The position numbers were made by a program, and so were the translations under genes. A stretch of DNA of 31,528 nt from JAAYCT01 sp964499575. Its GTDB lineage: Bacteria > Bacillota > Clostridia > Saccharofermentanales > Saccharofermentanaceae. Where the stretch lies: assembly GCA_964499575.1 (NCBI GenBank), contig CAZCLK010000020.1, positions 1 to 31,528 of the forward strand. The letters run 5' to 3'. Each line of letters opens with the position of its first letter. The first letter of the stretch is position 1. Positions 1 through 8,571 of the stretch are shown here, one piece after another. The notes beneath the pieces were generated by a model. The model saw only the letters and a list, made by a program, of their open reading frames with translations, was not told where the DNA came from and searched no databases.

Positions 1-1478
1 CGTACGGCGCTACTTATTTCTCGGCGGTTGTCTTTATCGGTTATGCCGGGATGTTCGGTTGGAGCTACGGAATCTCCGCCGTGTGGATCGGTTTGGGCAA
101 TGTTTTTATCGGAAGCCTTGTCGCTTGGAAACTCCTGGGGCGTCGCGCGCGGATCATGACCAAGCACCTGTCGTCCAACACGATGCCGGACTTTTTCGCT
201 CTTCGTTACGATTGCAAGCCGATGCGCACCGTAGCGGCGGCGATCGTTTTTATCTTCCTGATTCCTTATTCCGCATCGGTTTTCAACGGCCTTTCATACC
301 TGTTTACCTCGGCGCTCGGACTCGATCGAATTCAGTTCGGCTATGAGATCTGCATTATCGCAATGAGCCTTCTGACGGCGCTTTACGTCGTTCTGGGCGG
401 ATATATGTCCAATGTGATTAATGATACAATCCAGGGTTTCATCATGCTGGTCGGTATTGTAATCGTGATCGGCGGTGTCCTGAATGATCACGGCGGCCTG
501 ATGGGAAGCCTCGCCGAACTTTCGAAGTTCAGCTCTCCCGCAAGCCCGATCAACGGGGTGTACGCTTCCTTCCTCGGGCCGGAGCCGCTAAACCTTTTAG
601 GCGTCGTGATCCTGACCTCACTCGGGGCGTGGGGACTTCCTCAGATGGTTGTTAAGTTCTATTCGATCAAAGATGAGAAGTCGGTTAAAGCCGCGACGAT
701 CATCTCGACCCTCTTCGCTTTGTTCGTCGCCGGAGGATCCTATTTTCTCGGTGCGTTCGGGCGTATTTTCGTCAGTTCCGAGGAGGCGACCAACGCGATC
801 ACCGGAAAATTCAGTACCGACATGATCATGCCGATCATGCTCGATAAGGCGGTTTCTCCGCTGATCATTTCCCTGATCGTTATCCTTGTGCTGTCCGCGT
901 CGATCTCGACACTATCCTCTCTGGTTTTGAGCTCCAGCTCGACGATCACACTGGACCTGATTGTTCCGAGTGTTAAGAAGGAGATGTCCGAAGGGAAAAA
1001 GGTCACTTGGATCCGTGTCTTCCTCGGCATTTTTGTGATCATCTCCATGCTTTTGGCGATTTATTCATACCGTACGAATGACTTGTACATCGCAAAACTG
1101 ATGTCGATATCGTGGGGGGCGTTATCCGGCTCGTTTATCGCGCCGTTCCTGTACGGTCTGTTCTGGAAGGGTGTGACCAAGGCGGCGGTCTGGGCTTCCT
1201 TTATCAGCGGAGTCGGTATCACCGTTACGCATTTAATTCTTTCGAACGGAGCGCTTTTCGGGCATCAGTTCGTATTCCCGACCGGGCTTCCGATCAATCT
1301 GGCGTCGTCGATCAACGCGGGAGCGTTTGCGATGCTGTTCGGGTTGATCCTTGTGCCGGTCGTTTCATGGATCACGCCGAAGATAAAGAAAGAAGTCATC
1401 GATAATGCCTTCGCCGGCTACGACATTCAAATTGCCGCGGAGCAGAAGAAAATCTTGCCGAAAGATGAAGTAGTTTAA
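1..1478 (+). CDS. Sodium:solute symporter family transporter (5'-truncated)
   Basis: An open frame enters from the left edge (first full codon at 3) and continues in phase into the ATG at 51, so that ATG is internal and the true start lies outside the window. About 491 residues are visible. The protein is very hydrophobic, with roughly a dozen membrane segments, and has the general look of the SSS/SLC5 family (early segment GYAGMFGWSYG, then a TMPDFFALRY-type loop and a GGYMSNVINDTIQGF segment). Family members couple uptake of organic solutes to sodium ions in the cytoplasmic membrane. The substrate cannot be read from sequence. The next gene, phenylacetate-CoA ligase, begins 28 bases downstream on the same strand, so an aromatic or other organic acid is a reasonable guess, not a demonstration. 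Confidence 0.85.
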   Translation, partial: YGATYFSAVVFIGYAGMFGWSYGISAVWIGLGNVFIGSLVAWKLLGRRARIMTKHLSSNTMPDFFALRYDCKPMRTVAAAIVFIFLIPYSASVFNGLSYLFTSALGLDRIQFGYEICIIAMSLLTALYVVLGGYMSNVINDTIQGFIMLVGIVIVIGGVLNDHGGLMGSLAELSKFSSPASPINGVYASFLGPEPLNLLGVVILTSLGAWGLPQMVVKFYSIKDEKSVKAATIISTLFALFVAGGSYFLGAFGRIFVSSEEATNAITGKFSTDMIMPIMLDKAVSPLIISLIVILVLSASISTLSSLVLSSSSTITLDLIVPSVKKEMSEGKKVTWIRVFLGIFVIISMLLAIYSYRTNDLYIAKLMSISWGALSGSFIAPFLYGLFWKGVTKAAVWASFISGVGITVTHLILSNGALFGHQFVFPTGLPINLASSINAGAFAMLFGLILVPVVSWITPKIKKEVIDNAFAGYDIQIAAEQKKILPKDEVV

Positions 1479-1506
1479 ACGAGAAAGACGAATAGGGGAC
1501 GGACAG

Positions 1507-2808
1507 ATGATTTGGAACAAAGCGGAAACGATGAAAAGAAGTGAGATTGAGTCGCTTCAACTGGAGCGGCTGCGGTGGCAGGTGAACTACGCATATGAGC
1601 GCGTGCCCTTCTACAAGAAACGCATGGACGGGATCGGCCTTAAGCCGGAACATATCCGGACACTTAAGGATCTCGAAAAGTTTCCGTTCACGGTGAAGAC
1701 AGATCTTCGGGATAATTATCCCACCGAAATGTTTGCCGTCCCCAACAAATACATCGTTCGCTTTCACAGCTCTTCCGGAACGACCGGCAAACCGATCGTC
1801 GTCGGATATACCCGAAACGACATGGATAATTGGACCGAATGCTGCGCACGGATGTGTACGGCAGCCGGCGTGACCGACGAGGACATCGCGCAGGTCGCGT
1901 TCGGCTACGGCCTTTTTACCGGAGGCTTCGGACTTCATTACGGACTCGAGAAAGTCGGGGCTTCCGTTCTGCCGATATCGTCCGGTAACTCCGAGCGTCA
2001 GATCATGTTCATGAAGGATCTGAAATCGACCGTTCTTATCGCGACGCCTTCTTACGTCCTTCATCTTTCGGAGATCATGAAAGACCTGGGTGTTCAAAAA
2101 GACGAGATCTACCTCAAGACGGGGATGTTCGGAGGAGAAGGCCACACGCCGGAGATGCGCGAATTGATCGAGCAAAGACTCGGGATCAACGATACCCAGA
2201 ACTACGGATTGACCGAACTCTGCGGTCCCGGCCTCTCCTATGAGTGCCTGGAGCACAAGGGAATGCACATCAACGAGGATTTCTTCATCGCCGAGATCAT
2301 TGATCCGAATACCGGCGAAGTGCTTCCGGAGGGCAGTGAGGGAGAAATGGTGATCACCACGATCACGAAGGAAGGCATTCCGATGCTCCGGTACCGGACG
2401 AAGGACATTACATCGATCACCTATGAGCCGTGCGCTTGCGGGCGTACCAACGCCCGTATGGATCTGATCAGAGGCCGCTCGGACGATATGATGGTCATCC
2501 GCGGCGTCAACGTGTTCCCGTCGCAGGTCGAAGCCGTCCTGATGGGGATCGAGGGAATCGGCCAGTATTACCAACTGATTGTAACAACAGAAAAATTTAT
2601 GGATAAGATCGAAGTCCAGGTCGAGCTCATGGACGGAACCATGCTCGACAGTTATTCGATGCTTGAACAACTGACCCGGGAGATCCGTCACAAGATCAAG
2701 ACTGTTCTTCAGATCGATGTCAAGGTGACGCTTTTGAACCCCAAGACCCTCGAAAGAACGGCCGGGAAAGCCAAGCGCGTGGTCGACCTCAGATCCAAGT
2801 CGTTCTGA
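1507..2808 (+). CDS. paaK: Phenylacetate-CoA ligase (PaaK-like)
   Basis: A 433-residue member of the adenylate-forming superfamily, the usual length for PaaK (EC 6.2.1.30). It activates phenylacetate or related aryl acids to the CoA thioester with ATP. The nucleotide-binding loop SSSGTTGKP is at residues 88-96, the adenylate motif YGLTE at 233-237, and the C-terminal lid domain begins near GRSDDMMVIRGVNVFPSQ. The N-terminus (MIWNKAETM) fits the family. The ATG is preceded by a modest GGGGA ribosome binding site. The symporter gene ends 28 bases upstream and iorA starts 74 bases downstream. In anaerobes PaaK-type ligases are often encoded beside indolepyruvate:ferredoxin oxidoreductase, as here, so the physiological substrate may be phenylacetate, hydroxyphenylacetate or indoleacetate; sequence alone does not decide. 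Confidence 0.9.
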   Translation: MIWNKAETMKRSEIESLQLERLRWQVNYAYERVPFYKKRMDGIGLKPEHIRTLKDLEKFPFTVKTDLRDNYPTEMFAVPNKYIVRFHSSSGTTGKPIVVGYTRNDMDNWTECCARMCTAAGVTDEDIAQVAFGYGLFTGGFGLHYGLEKVGASVLPISSGNSERQIMFMKDLKSTVLIATPSYVLHLSEIMKDLGVQKDEIYLKTGMFGGEGHTPEMRELIEQRLGINDTQNYGLTELCGPGLSYECLEHKGMHINEDFFIAEIIDPNTGEVLPEGSEGEMVITTITKEGIPMLRYRTKDITSITYEPCACGRTNARMDLIRGRSDDMMVIRGVNVFPSQVEAVLMGIEGIGQYYQLIVTTEKFMDKIEVQVELMDGTMLDSYSMLEQLTREIRHKIKTVLQIDVKVTLLNPKTLERTAGKAKRVVDLRSKSF

Positions 2809-2815
2809 TCGTGAT

Positions 2816-2844
2816 TTTAGACGCGCGCTTTGTTGTGTTATACT
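2816..2844 (+). promoter_or_regulatory. Putative sigma-A promoter for iorA
   Basis: A good -10 box TATACT (2839-2844) lies 17 bases after a weak -35 box TTTAGA (2816-2821), in the short gap between paaK and iorA. It would give iorAB a transcript independent of the symporter-paaK read-through. Only the -10 is convincing. Confidence 0.4.
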
Positions 2845-2882
2845 GACCAGTAGCATTTTTTCGAGAAAAAGGGGTGGATTCA

Positions 2883-4655
2883 TTGAGACAGATCCTTCTG
2901 GGGAACGAGGCCGTCGCGCGCGGCGCATATGAAGCCGGCGTCAAGGTTATTTCTTCTTATCCCGGAACGCCGAGCACGGAAATCACAGAGGCCGCTACGC
3001 AGTACGAGCGGATCCATTGCGAATGGGCGACGAACGAGAAGGTCGGTGCGGAGGTCGCGATCGGCGCTTCGATCCGGGGCGCGCGAGCGATGACCTGCAT
3101 GAAGCATGTCGGCTTAAACGTCGCGGCGGACCCTCTGTTTACTTCTTCGTATACAGGCATTGGCGGAGGCCTTGTTTTTGTCGTCGCCGACGATCCGGGC
3201 ATGCACAGTTCACAAAACGAGCAGGACAGCCGTCACTACGCGAGGGCGGCAAAAATTCCGATGCTGGAACCCGCGGACTCGGCGGAATGCAAGTCGTTCG
3301 TCATGAAGGCTTTCGAGCTTTCCGAAAAATATGACACGCCGGTCCTCGTTCGTCTTCAAACCCGCGTGGCGCACTCGCGCTCGATCGTGGAGTTGTCCGA
3401 TCCTTCTGATATTGTCATCAAGCCATACACCAAGGATATGGCCAAATATGTCATGATGCCCGCGATGGCGGTGAAGCGTCACGTGCTTGTGGAAGAGCGC
3501 ACGGAAGTGCTGATCAAGGACTCTTCCGATCTTTCGACCGGAGTCGGTTTTCATGAAGAAACAATCGGATCCGCGGACCTCGGAATCATCACGTCCGGCG
3601 CCGCCTATCAATACGTACGGGAAGCGATCCCGGACGCGAGTGTCCTTAAACTCGGCATGATCTGGCCGCTTCCCGAGAAACTGATCCGGACCTTCGCCCA
3701 AAAGGTGAAACGCCTTGTCATTGTTGAGGAATTGGATCCATTCCTTGAGAGCGAAATCCTCGCGATTGGCATCCCGTGTGAGGGAAAGAGTCTTTTCTCC
3801 CTGAACGGAGAATACTCGTCGATGATGCTCCGTTCGGTCCTCTCGCCGGTCACCGTTCCAGTTTCGGCGGTCTCCTGCGAGCCTCTGCCGTACGCGCCCG
3901 GCCGCCCGCCGGTCATGTGCGCGGGTTGCCCGCATAAGGGACTGTTTATGGCGCTTTCGCGACTGAAGGCTCAGGTGATGGGCGATATCGGTTGCTATAC
4001 GCTCGGTGCTCTGCCGCCGACTTCATCGATGGATACCTGCGTTTGCATGGGCGCGTCGATCGGAATGGCGCACGGCTTTGATAAGGCAACCGACGCGGTC
4101 GACTCCCAAAAGACCGTCGCGGTCATCGGAGACTCAACATTTCTTCATTCCGGGATCACAAACCTCATCAACGCGGTCTATAACGGAAGCGCGATCACGG
4201 TGATTATTCTGGATAACTCCATCACGGGCATGACCGGCCATCAGCAAAACGCTTCGACGGGCATGGACATCCGGTTGAATCCGGCACCCGCGGTCTCGCT
4301 TGAAGCGCTTTGCGCAAGTGTCGGGGTCCGGTCGATCCGGGTCATTGATCCGGTCGATACCAAGGGCGCGCAAACAGTCATCCGGGAGGAAATGGATAAA
4401 CCCGAAGTTTCCGTCATTATCGCCCGAAGGCCTTGTGCGCTGATTCCGACCGGCAAAGGCCCGAAGGGTAAATTTGCCGTGGTCGACAAAGAAAAATGCA
4501 CGGCTTGCGGTCAGTGTATCCGGATTATGTGCCCCGCGCTGACGGGAGGTCCGGACAAAAAGCCGGTCATCGACCGGGAAACGTGTAACTCCTGCGGACT
4601 GTGTGTCAACGTCTGCGCGTTCGGCGCGCTCGGTATCGGGGAGGAGCAGAAATGA
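2883..4655 (+). CDS. iorA: Indolepyruvate:ferredoxin oxidoreductase, alpha subunit
   Basis: A 590-residue, thiamine-diphosphate-dependent subunit that oxidatively decarboxylates arylpyruvates to arylacetyl-CoA and reduces ferredoxin, or runs in reverse. The TTG at 2883 is chosen as start: AGGGGTGG sits 5-6 bases before it, and the resulting N-terminus MRQILLGNEAVARGAYEAG matches the family; a GTG at 2874 has no good site. The order is an N-terminal pyrimidine-binding domain (SSYPGTPSTEI), a central domain, a TPP-binding domain (GDSTFLHSGI, then DNSITGMTGHQQ) and a C-terminal ferredoxin domain. The latter has two cysteine clusters, CTACGQCIRIMC and CNSCGLCVNVC, for two 4Fe-4S centres. The stop overlaps the iorB start (ATGA), indicating translational coupling of the two subunits. 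Confidence 0.95.
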   Translation: MRQILLGNEAVARGAYEAGVKVISSYPGTPSTEITEAATQYERIHCEWATNEKVGAEVAIGASIRGARAMTCMKHVGLNVAADPLFTSSYTGIGGGLVFVVADDPGMHSSQNEQDSRHYARAAKIPMLEPADSAECKSFVMKAFELSEKYDTPVLVRLQTRVAHSRSIVELSDPSDIVIKPYTKDMAKYVMMPAMAVKRHVLVEERTEVLIKDSSDLSTGVGFHEETIGSADLGIITSGAAYQYVREAIPDASVLKLGMIWPLPEKLIRTFAQKVKRLVIVEELDPFLESEILAIGIPCEGKSLFSLNGEYSSMMLRSVLSPVTVPVSAVSCEPLPYAPGRPPVMCAGCPHKGLFMALSRLKAQVMGDIGCYTLGALPPTSSMDTCVCMGASIGMAHGFDKATDAVDSQKTVAVIGDSTFLHSGITNLINAVYNGSAITVIILDNSITGMTGHQQNASTGMDIRLNPAPAVSLEALCASVGVRSIRVIDPVDTKGAQTVIREEMDKPEVSVIIARRPCALIPTGKGPKGKFAVVDKEKCTACGQCIRIMCPALTGGPDKKPVIDRETCNSCGLCVNVCAFGALGIGEEQK

Positions 4656-5278
4656 CGCAAACAGAAACTAGTCAAGGTCAAGCCGTCCATTGTTTATCCG
4701 TCGTTTTGGCCGGGATCGGCGGGCAGGGGACACTCGTCGCCGGTAAACTCCTCGGAGCTATCGCGATGAAATCCGGACTCGACGTCAAGGTCTCCGAGGT
4801 CCACGGAATGAGCCAGAGAGGCGGATCCGTCATCACCTATGTACGAATGGGATGCAAGGTTTTTTCGCCGATCATCGATCCGGGAACGGCCGATTACTGC
4901 CTTTGTTTCGAGCCGTTGGAAGCATTGCGTTGGGCGCCTCTTCTTAAAGAAGGCGGCACGATCATCGTAAACGATGCTCCGGTCCTGCCCCTGCCGGTCC
5001 TTCTGGGCAAGGAGAAATACCCCGAGGGGATTTCTACAGCTTTGGAGAAGGCGTGCGGGATCCGTGCCCGGGTCCTTCAAATCAACGCCAGGGATGCCGC
5101 CGTATCGGTCGGCAGTGCCAAAGCGGTCAATATGGTGATGCTCGGAGCCCTCTCCGTATTTACGAGTATTCCGGAGCCGGTTTGGGAAGAAGCGATCCGC
5201 GAAACATTCGCGGAAAAAGCGAAATTGATCCCGATGAATTTGCTGGCATTTCATGCCGGTCGCGACGCGGCGCGATAA
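4652..5278 (+). CDS. iorB: Indolepyruvate:ferredoxin oxidoreductase, beta subunit
   Basis: A 208-residue gamma-type 2-oxoacid oxidoreductase subunit that pairs with IorA. The ATG at 4652 overlaps the iorA TGA and follows a GGGGAGGAG site placed inside the end of iorA; an in-frame start further upstream is possible but would extend deep into iorA. The family signature is clear: the glycine-rich GIGGQGTLVAGKLLG near residue 23 and the SEVHGMSQRGGSV segment near residue 49. These contribute to subunit contacts and CoA/TPP chemistry in the family. The length is normal for IorB. The protein is expected to be cytoplasmic and to work only as a complex with IorA. Confidence 0.95.
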   Translation: MTQTETSQGQAVHCLSVVLAGIGGQGTLVAGKLLGAIAMKSGLDVKVSEVHGMSQRGGSVITYVRMGCKVFSPIIDPGTADYCLCFEPLEALRWAPLLKEGGTIIVNDAPVLPLPVLLGKEKYPEGISTALEKACGIRARVLQINARDAAVSVGSAKAVNMVMLGALSVFTSIPEPVWEEAIRETFAEKAKLIPMNLLAFHAGRDAAR

Positions 5279-5284
5279 ATAAGC

Positions 5285-5290
5285 TATAAT
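5285..5290 (+). promoter_or_regulatory. Possible -10 box upstream of the ACT-domain gene
   Basis: A perfect TATAAT lies between iorB and the ACT gene, 58 bases before the ATG. The matching -35 position reads GCGACG, which is poor, so this is a weak promoter candidate that may give the downstream string its own transcript. Confidence 0.3.
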
Positions 5291-5347
5291 CAGAATATAG
5301 AGCAAGCGGCCGTGAACACACGGCACAAGTAATCGGGAGGTGCCGCC

Positions 5348-5779
5348 ATGTTGGTCAGACAAATCAACGTTTTTCTCGAAAACCAGTCCGGAAGGCTCGC
5401 GGAAGTGACCCGGACCCTCAGCCGGAATGATATCGATATCCGGGCGCTTTATATCGCGGATACCACGGAGTACGGAATCCTCAGGATGATATTGGACAAG
5501 CCGGAACAGGCGGTGGACGTGCTGACCAAGGCCGGATTTACGGTGAGCAGTACACCGGTGATCGCACTGGCGATTGCGGACAAACCCGGCACGCTCGACC
5601 ACGCGTTATCCATACTCTCCGAAGGCGAGCTGTCTTTGGAATACCTCTATGCGTATGTGGGCCGGGCTTCCGATGACGCCGTCGTTGTGATCCGTGTCCG
5701 GGATCCCGAACTTGCCTTGAGTAAACTTCAGGAAGCGGGCATTCGGGTGCTGACCTCCGAGGAGGTTTACGGCATCTGA
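5348..5779 (+). CDS. Tandem ACT-domain protein, amino-acid sensor
   Basis: A 143-residue protein made almost entirely of two ACT domains: residues 1 to about 68 (MLVRQINVFLENQSGRLAEV) and about 70 to 140 (VIALAIADKPGTLDHALSIL). The N-G-x-L and K-P-G-x-L segments are the usual ligand-binding turns of ACT domains, which bind amino acids as dimers and regulate enzymes or transcription. No catalytic or DNA-binding part is present, so it is a stand-alone sensor. GGGAGGTG precedes the ATG. Small double-ACT proteins are commonly encoded beside paaK and iorAB in anaerobes, so binding of an aromatic amino acid is likely but inferred. Its stop shares one base with the start of the next gene. Confidence 0.85.
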   Translation: MLVRQINVFLENQSGRLAEVTRTLSRNDIDIRALYIADTTEYGILRMILDKPEQAVDVLTKAGFTVSSTPVIALAIADKPGTLDHALSILSEGELSLEYLYAYVGRASDDAVVVIRVRDPELALSKLQEAGIRVLTSEEVYGI

Positions 5780-7059
5780 TGAATAACCCTTTTCGCGCTT
5801 TCGGCATATCCGACGCGGTGATTAACGCTTCCGAAGAGGTTACCGGGCAGATCGCACCGGCGATTCGACGGATCGAGCAGACTCGCGCCTCGAACCAGTT
5901 GCGCGTTCTACAAGCTTTTCGGCATGCGCGTGTTTCCGAATCCGATTTCGGCATTTCCACCGGTTACGGATACGATGATATCGGCCGCGAAAAGATCGAG
6001 AAAATTTACGCGGATCTGTTCGGCGGAGAGTCGGCGTATGTCCGCATACAGATCAGTTGCGGTACGCAAGCCCTGGCCGCGTGCCTTTTCGGGAACCTGA
6101 AGCCCGGCGATAAGATGCTTTCGGTGACCGGAACGCCCTATGACACGTTGGCGACCGCCATCGGGATCCGGAAGGGCGAAGAGAAAACCGCTCCGGGAGC
6201 GCTTCTGGATTACGGAATAAAGTACGATGAGATTGGCCTCCTGCCGGACGATTCTCCGGACCTGGAGGCGATCAAAGCGGCGGTCGATCGAAAAACGCGT
6301 CTGGTTTTCATTCAGAAATCGAAGGGCTATTCCGACAGAAGATGTCTTCTTGGCGACGAGATCCGGGCGATCATATCCGCCGTTCGCGAAACCGGCTCGA
6401 ATGCGATCATTCTGGTCGACAACTGCTACGGGGAATTCGTTGAGGAAGCGGAGCCCTGCTCTTACGGCGCGGACCTTTGCGCCGGCTCTCTGATCAAAAA
6501 TCCGGGGGGCGGTCTTTGTCCGTCGGGCGGATATATCGTCGGCCGGAGCGACTTGGTTGAGGCGGCGGCTTTTCGCCTCTCGGCTCCGGGTGTCGGCATG
6601 CATGTCGGACCTTCGCTCGGTTTTAACCGAACGATTGCACAGGGACTTTTTATGGCGCCGCATGTCGTTGCGGAGAGTCTCAAGGGCGCCGTGTTCGCGG
6701 CCGCGCTTTTTCGAAAAGCCGGATTTGAAACATTCCCGGGTCCTCTGGATCCGCGCGGGGATATCATTCAGAGTGTTCGATTCGAATATCCGGAACAGTT
6801 GAAGGAATTCTGCCGGATCGTACAGGCCAATTCGCCGGTCGATTCCTTTGTGACGCCCGAGCCGTGGGATATGCCCGGCTACGATGTTCCGGTCATCATG
6901 GCCGCCGGGACATTTGTCCAAGGCTCATCGATCGAATTTTCCGCTGACGGACCGATCAAACCGCCGTATAATGCATATATGCAGGGCGGACTTGTAAGCG
7001 AACAAATTTGCCTCGCCGCCATGTTGGCAGTCGAAAAAATGGGAGCACCGTTTATATGA
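5779..7059 (+). CDS. PLP enzyme, aluminium-resistance / methionine gamma-lyase-like family
   Basis: A 426-residue fold-type I pyridoxal-phosphate enzyme of the family annotated as aluminium resistance protein (COG4100, relatives of cystathionine and methionine gamma-lyases). The opening ISDAVINASEEV and the segment GYGYDDIGREKIEKIYADLF are characteristic of the family. The cofactor aspartate is probably D214 in VDNCYGEF and the Schiff-base lysine K240 in SLIKNPGGG. The real substrate of this family is not established; carbon-sulfur lyase activity is inferred from homology and the aluminium link is historical. The ATG overlaps the ACT stop by one base, and the stop overlaps the next start, so the gene sits in a tightly coupled string. 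Confidence 0.85.
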   Translation: MNNPFRAFGISDAVINASEEVTGQIAPAIRRIEQTRASNQLRVLQAFRHARVSESDFGISTGYGYDDIGREKIEKIYADLFGGESAYVRIQISCGTQALAACLFGNLKPGDKMLSVTGTPYDTLATAIGIRKGEEKTAPGALLDYGIKYDEIGLLPDDSPDLEAIKAAVDRKTRLVFIQKSKGYSDRRCLLGDEIRAIISAVRETGSNAIILVDNCYGEFVEEAEPCSYGADLCAGSLIKNPGGGLCPSGGYIVGRSDLVEAAAFRLSAPGVGMHVGPSLGFNRTIAQGLFMAPHVVAESLKGAVFAAALFRKAGFETFPGPLDPRGDIIQSVRFEYPEQLKEFCRIVQANSPVDSFVTPEPWDMPGYDVPVIMAAGTFVQGSSIEFSADGPIKPPYNAYMQGGLVSEQICLAAMLAVEKMGAPFI

Positions 7060-8570
7060 GCAGTCAGAAGAGACCCGGTCCGGGCGATCGTAAGGACAAA
7101 CCTGTACGCAGAGCAACACCGAACCGTGAAGATCGCCGGGACATGTCTTCGGCTTCCAATCGCGGGCAGTATCGGAAAAAGCCGGTCGCACAGAGCGGGG
7201 AGCCGGTCCGAAACCGCGGTTCGGCTTCGGGAGGAAGACTTGTCGGCGGTAAAGATACCGCGAAACGAACGGTCTCGCGCGAGCATTTGGGGCACCTTCA
7301 GACGATGCGTCGCAAACGGGCGATTTCAAGCGCGCTATTTACGGCCGTCGTGGTACTGTTGCTGGCTGTCGTCACGGCATCCGCGATCCTTTACGTAAAA
7401 GATTACGTCGCGGCAAAACCGAAGTTTGCGTTTGTCACACAGGGCAGCGTTGAGCATTCGGTCAGTGCCGAGATCCTCATCGTTCGCAAAGAAACCGTTA
7501 TGAATTCAGGCACGGCCGGATCGTTGGTCACCCTATCCACGGAAGGAAGCAGGGTCTCCAAGACACAAAGACTGGCCATGGTGATTCCCGAAGGCATGGA
7601 GGATACCGTGGTCGAATTGAGCAGCGTACAGAGGCAAATTGTAGAGATTGAGCGTAATTTAGTTGCCGGCGGTAAGGGGATGGGGGCGATCGCCGTCTAT
7701 AACGAGGCGTCCGCAGAAATTCTTCCGCTCATCGATATGATCCGCGTTGACAGTTTTAACTCGGATTTGTCCAATCTGACTTCCTATTCGTCATCCTTGC
7801 AGGTTCTTATGGACAACAGAGACTCGCGCTTGCAAAGCATAGATTTCGATGACGAGCGTCTCTCCGCGCTTCGAACGAACAAGGCCCGGTTGGAGCAGGA
7901 ACTGGCTGCGGAATCCGCGATCCTATCGGCGGTCGAACCGGGGATCGTCTCGTTTAAACTTGACGGATTGGAAACGGAATTGACCCCGGATACTCTCCTG
8001 ACCATCGCAACCCTCGAGTGCGAACGCTACATTAAAAACGCACAACGGATTATTTTCGGTGATCTTGCCATCTCGGTGAATCAGCCGGTTCTTCGTATTT
8101 GCCAGAACGAACTGCAATATTTTGCGAGTGTTATTCCCGATATGAGCGTGTCGGATTTCCCGAAGGACTCCGTTCATACGATTCGCGTTCCCTCGGAAGG
8201 GATCGTCATCGACGACTGTCAGGTCATCCGCTCTTCGGAAACGGTCGGCGGTGTTTTTGTCGTCTTCGAGACGCCGGATCAGATTGAGCGCCTTTTGGAC
8301 AGAAGAACGGCCGAGGTCGAAATCGTCCGCTCCGTAACCGAAGGATTGAGAGTACCCCGTACCGCTTTGATCAAGCCGGACTACGAATCGGGCTTCGCCG
8401 TGATTTTGATCAATTCCAGCGGATACGCGCGGTCGCTGAGTGTAAAGATTCTGGATTATGACCGCGAATACGCAATCATCAGTCCGAGTCAGGGCTTTGA
8501 TGATCCGAATACCAGCACGATCGTAATCACGAACCCGAACACCCTCTCCGAAGGTGAAAAGGTCGAATAA
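7056..8570 (+). CDS. HlyD-like single-pass membrane protein
   Basis: A 504-residue protein. The start at 7056 (ATGA overlap with the preceding stop, GGGAG about 10 bases upstream) is preferred over an in-frame ATG at 7008 that would run 52 bases into the previous gene. Residues 1 to about 88 are highly basic and polar, likely cytoplasmic and disordered. One membrane segment follows (about 90-113, rich in A/V/L). The rest is extracytoplasmic with a biotinyl-lipoyl-like barrel-hairpin layout (VTQGSVEHSVSAEILIVRKE, then a helical hairpin, then a second beta-rich part), as in HlyD-type adaptor proteins. No ABC or RND partner is adjacent. In clostridia similar proteins are encoded next to yggS and sepF, suggesting a cell-envelope or division role rather than efflux. 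Function is not known. Confidence 0.7.
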   Translation: MSSQKRPGPGDRKDKPVRRATPNREDRRDMSSASNRGQYRKKPVAQSGEPVRNRGSASGGRLVGGKDTAKRTVSREHLGHLQTMRRKRAISSALFTAVVVLLLAVVTASAILYVKDYVAAKPKFAFVTQGSVEHSVSAEILIVRKETVMNSGTAGSLVTLSTEGSRVSKTQRLAMVIPEGMEDTVVELSSVQRQIVEIERNLVAGGKGMGAIAVYNEASAEILPLIDMIRVDSFNSDLSNLTSYSSSLQVLMDNRDSRLQSIDFDDERLSALRTNKARLEQELAAESAILSAVEPGIVSFKLDGLETELTPDTLLTIATLECERYIKNAQRIIFGDLAISVNQPVLRICQNELQYFASVIPDMSVSDFPKDSVHTIRVPSEGIVIDDCQVIRSSETVGGVFVVFETPDQIERLLDRRTAEVEIVRSVTEGLRVPRTALIKPDYESGFAVILINSSGYARSLSVKILDYDREYAIISPSQGFDDPNTSTIVITNPNTLSEGEKVE

Positions 8571-8571
8571 G

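Noticed and set aside
1396..2928. Long minus-strand open frame of 510 codons opposite paaK.
   Set aside because: It is antisense to the clear PaaK reading frame, its translation has no recognisable domain, and it runs into the symporter gene and past the iorA start.
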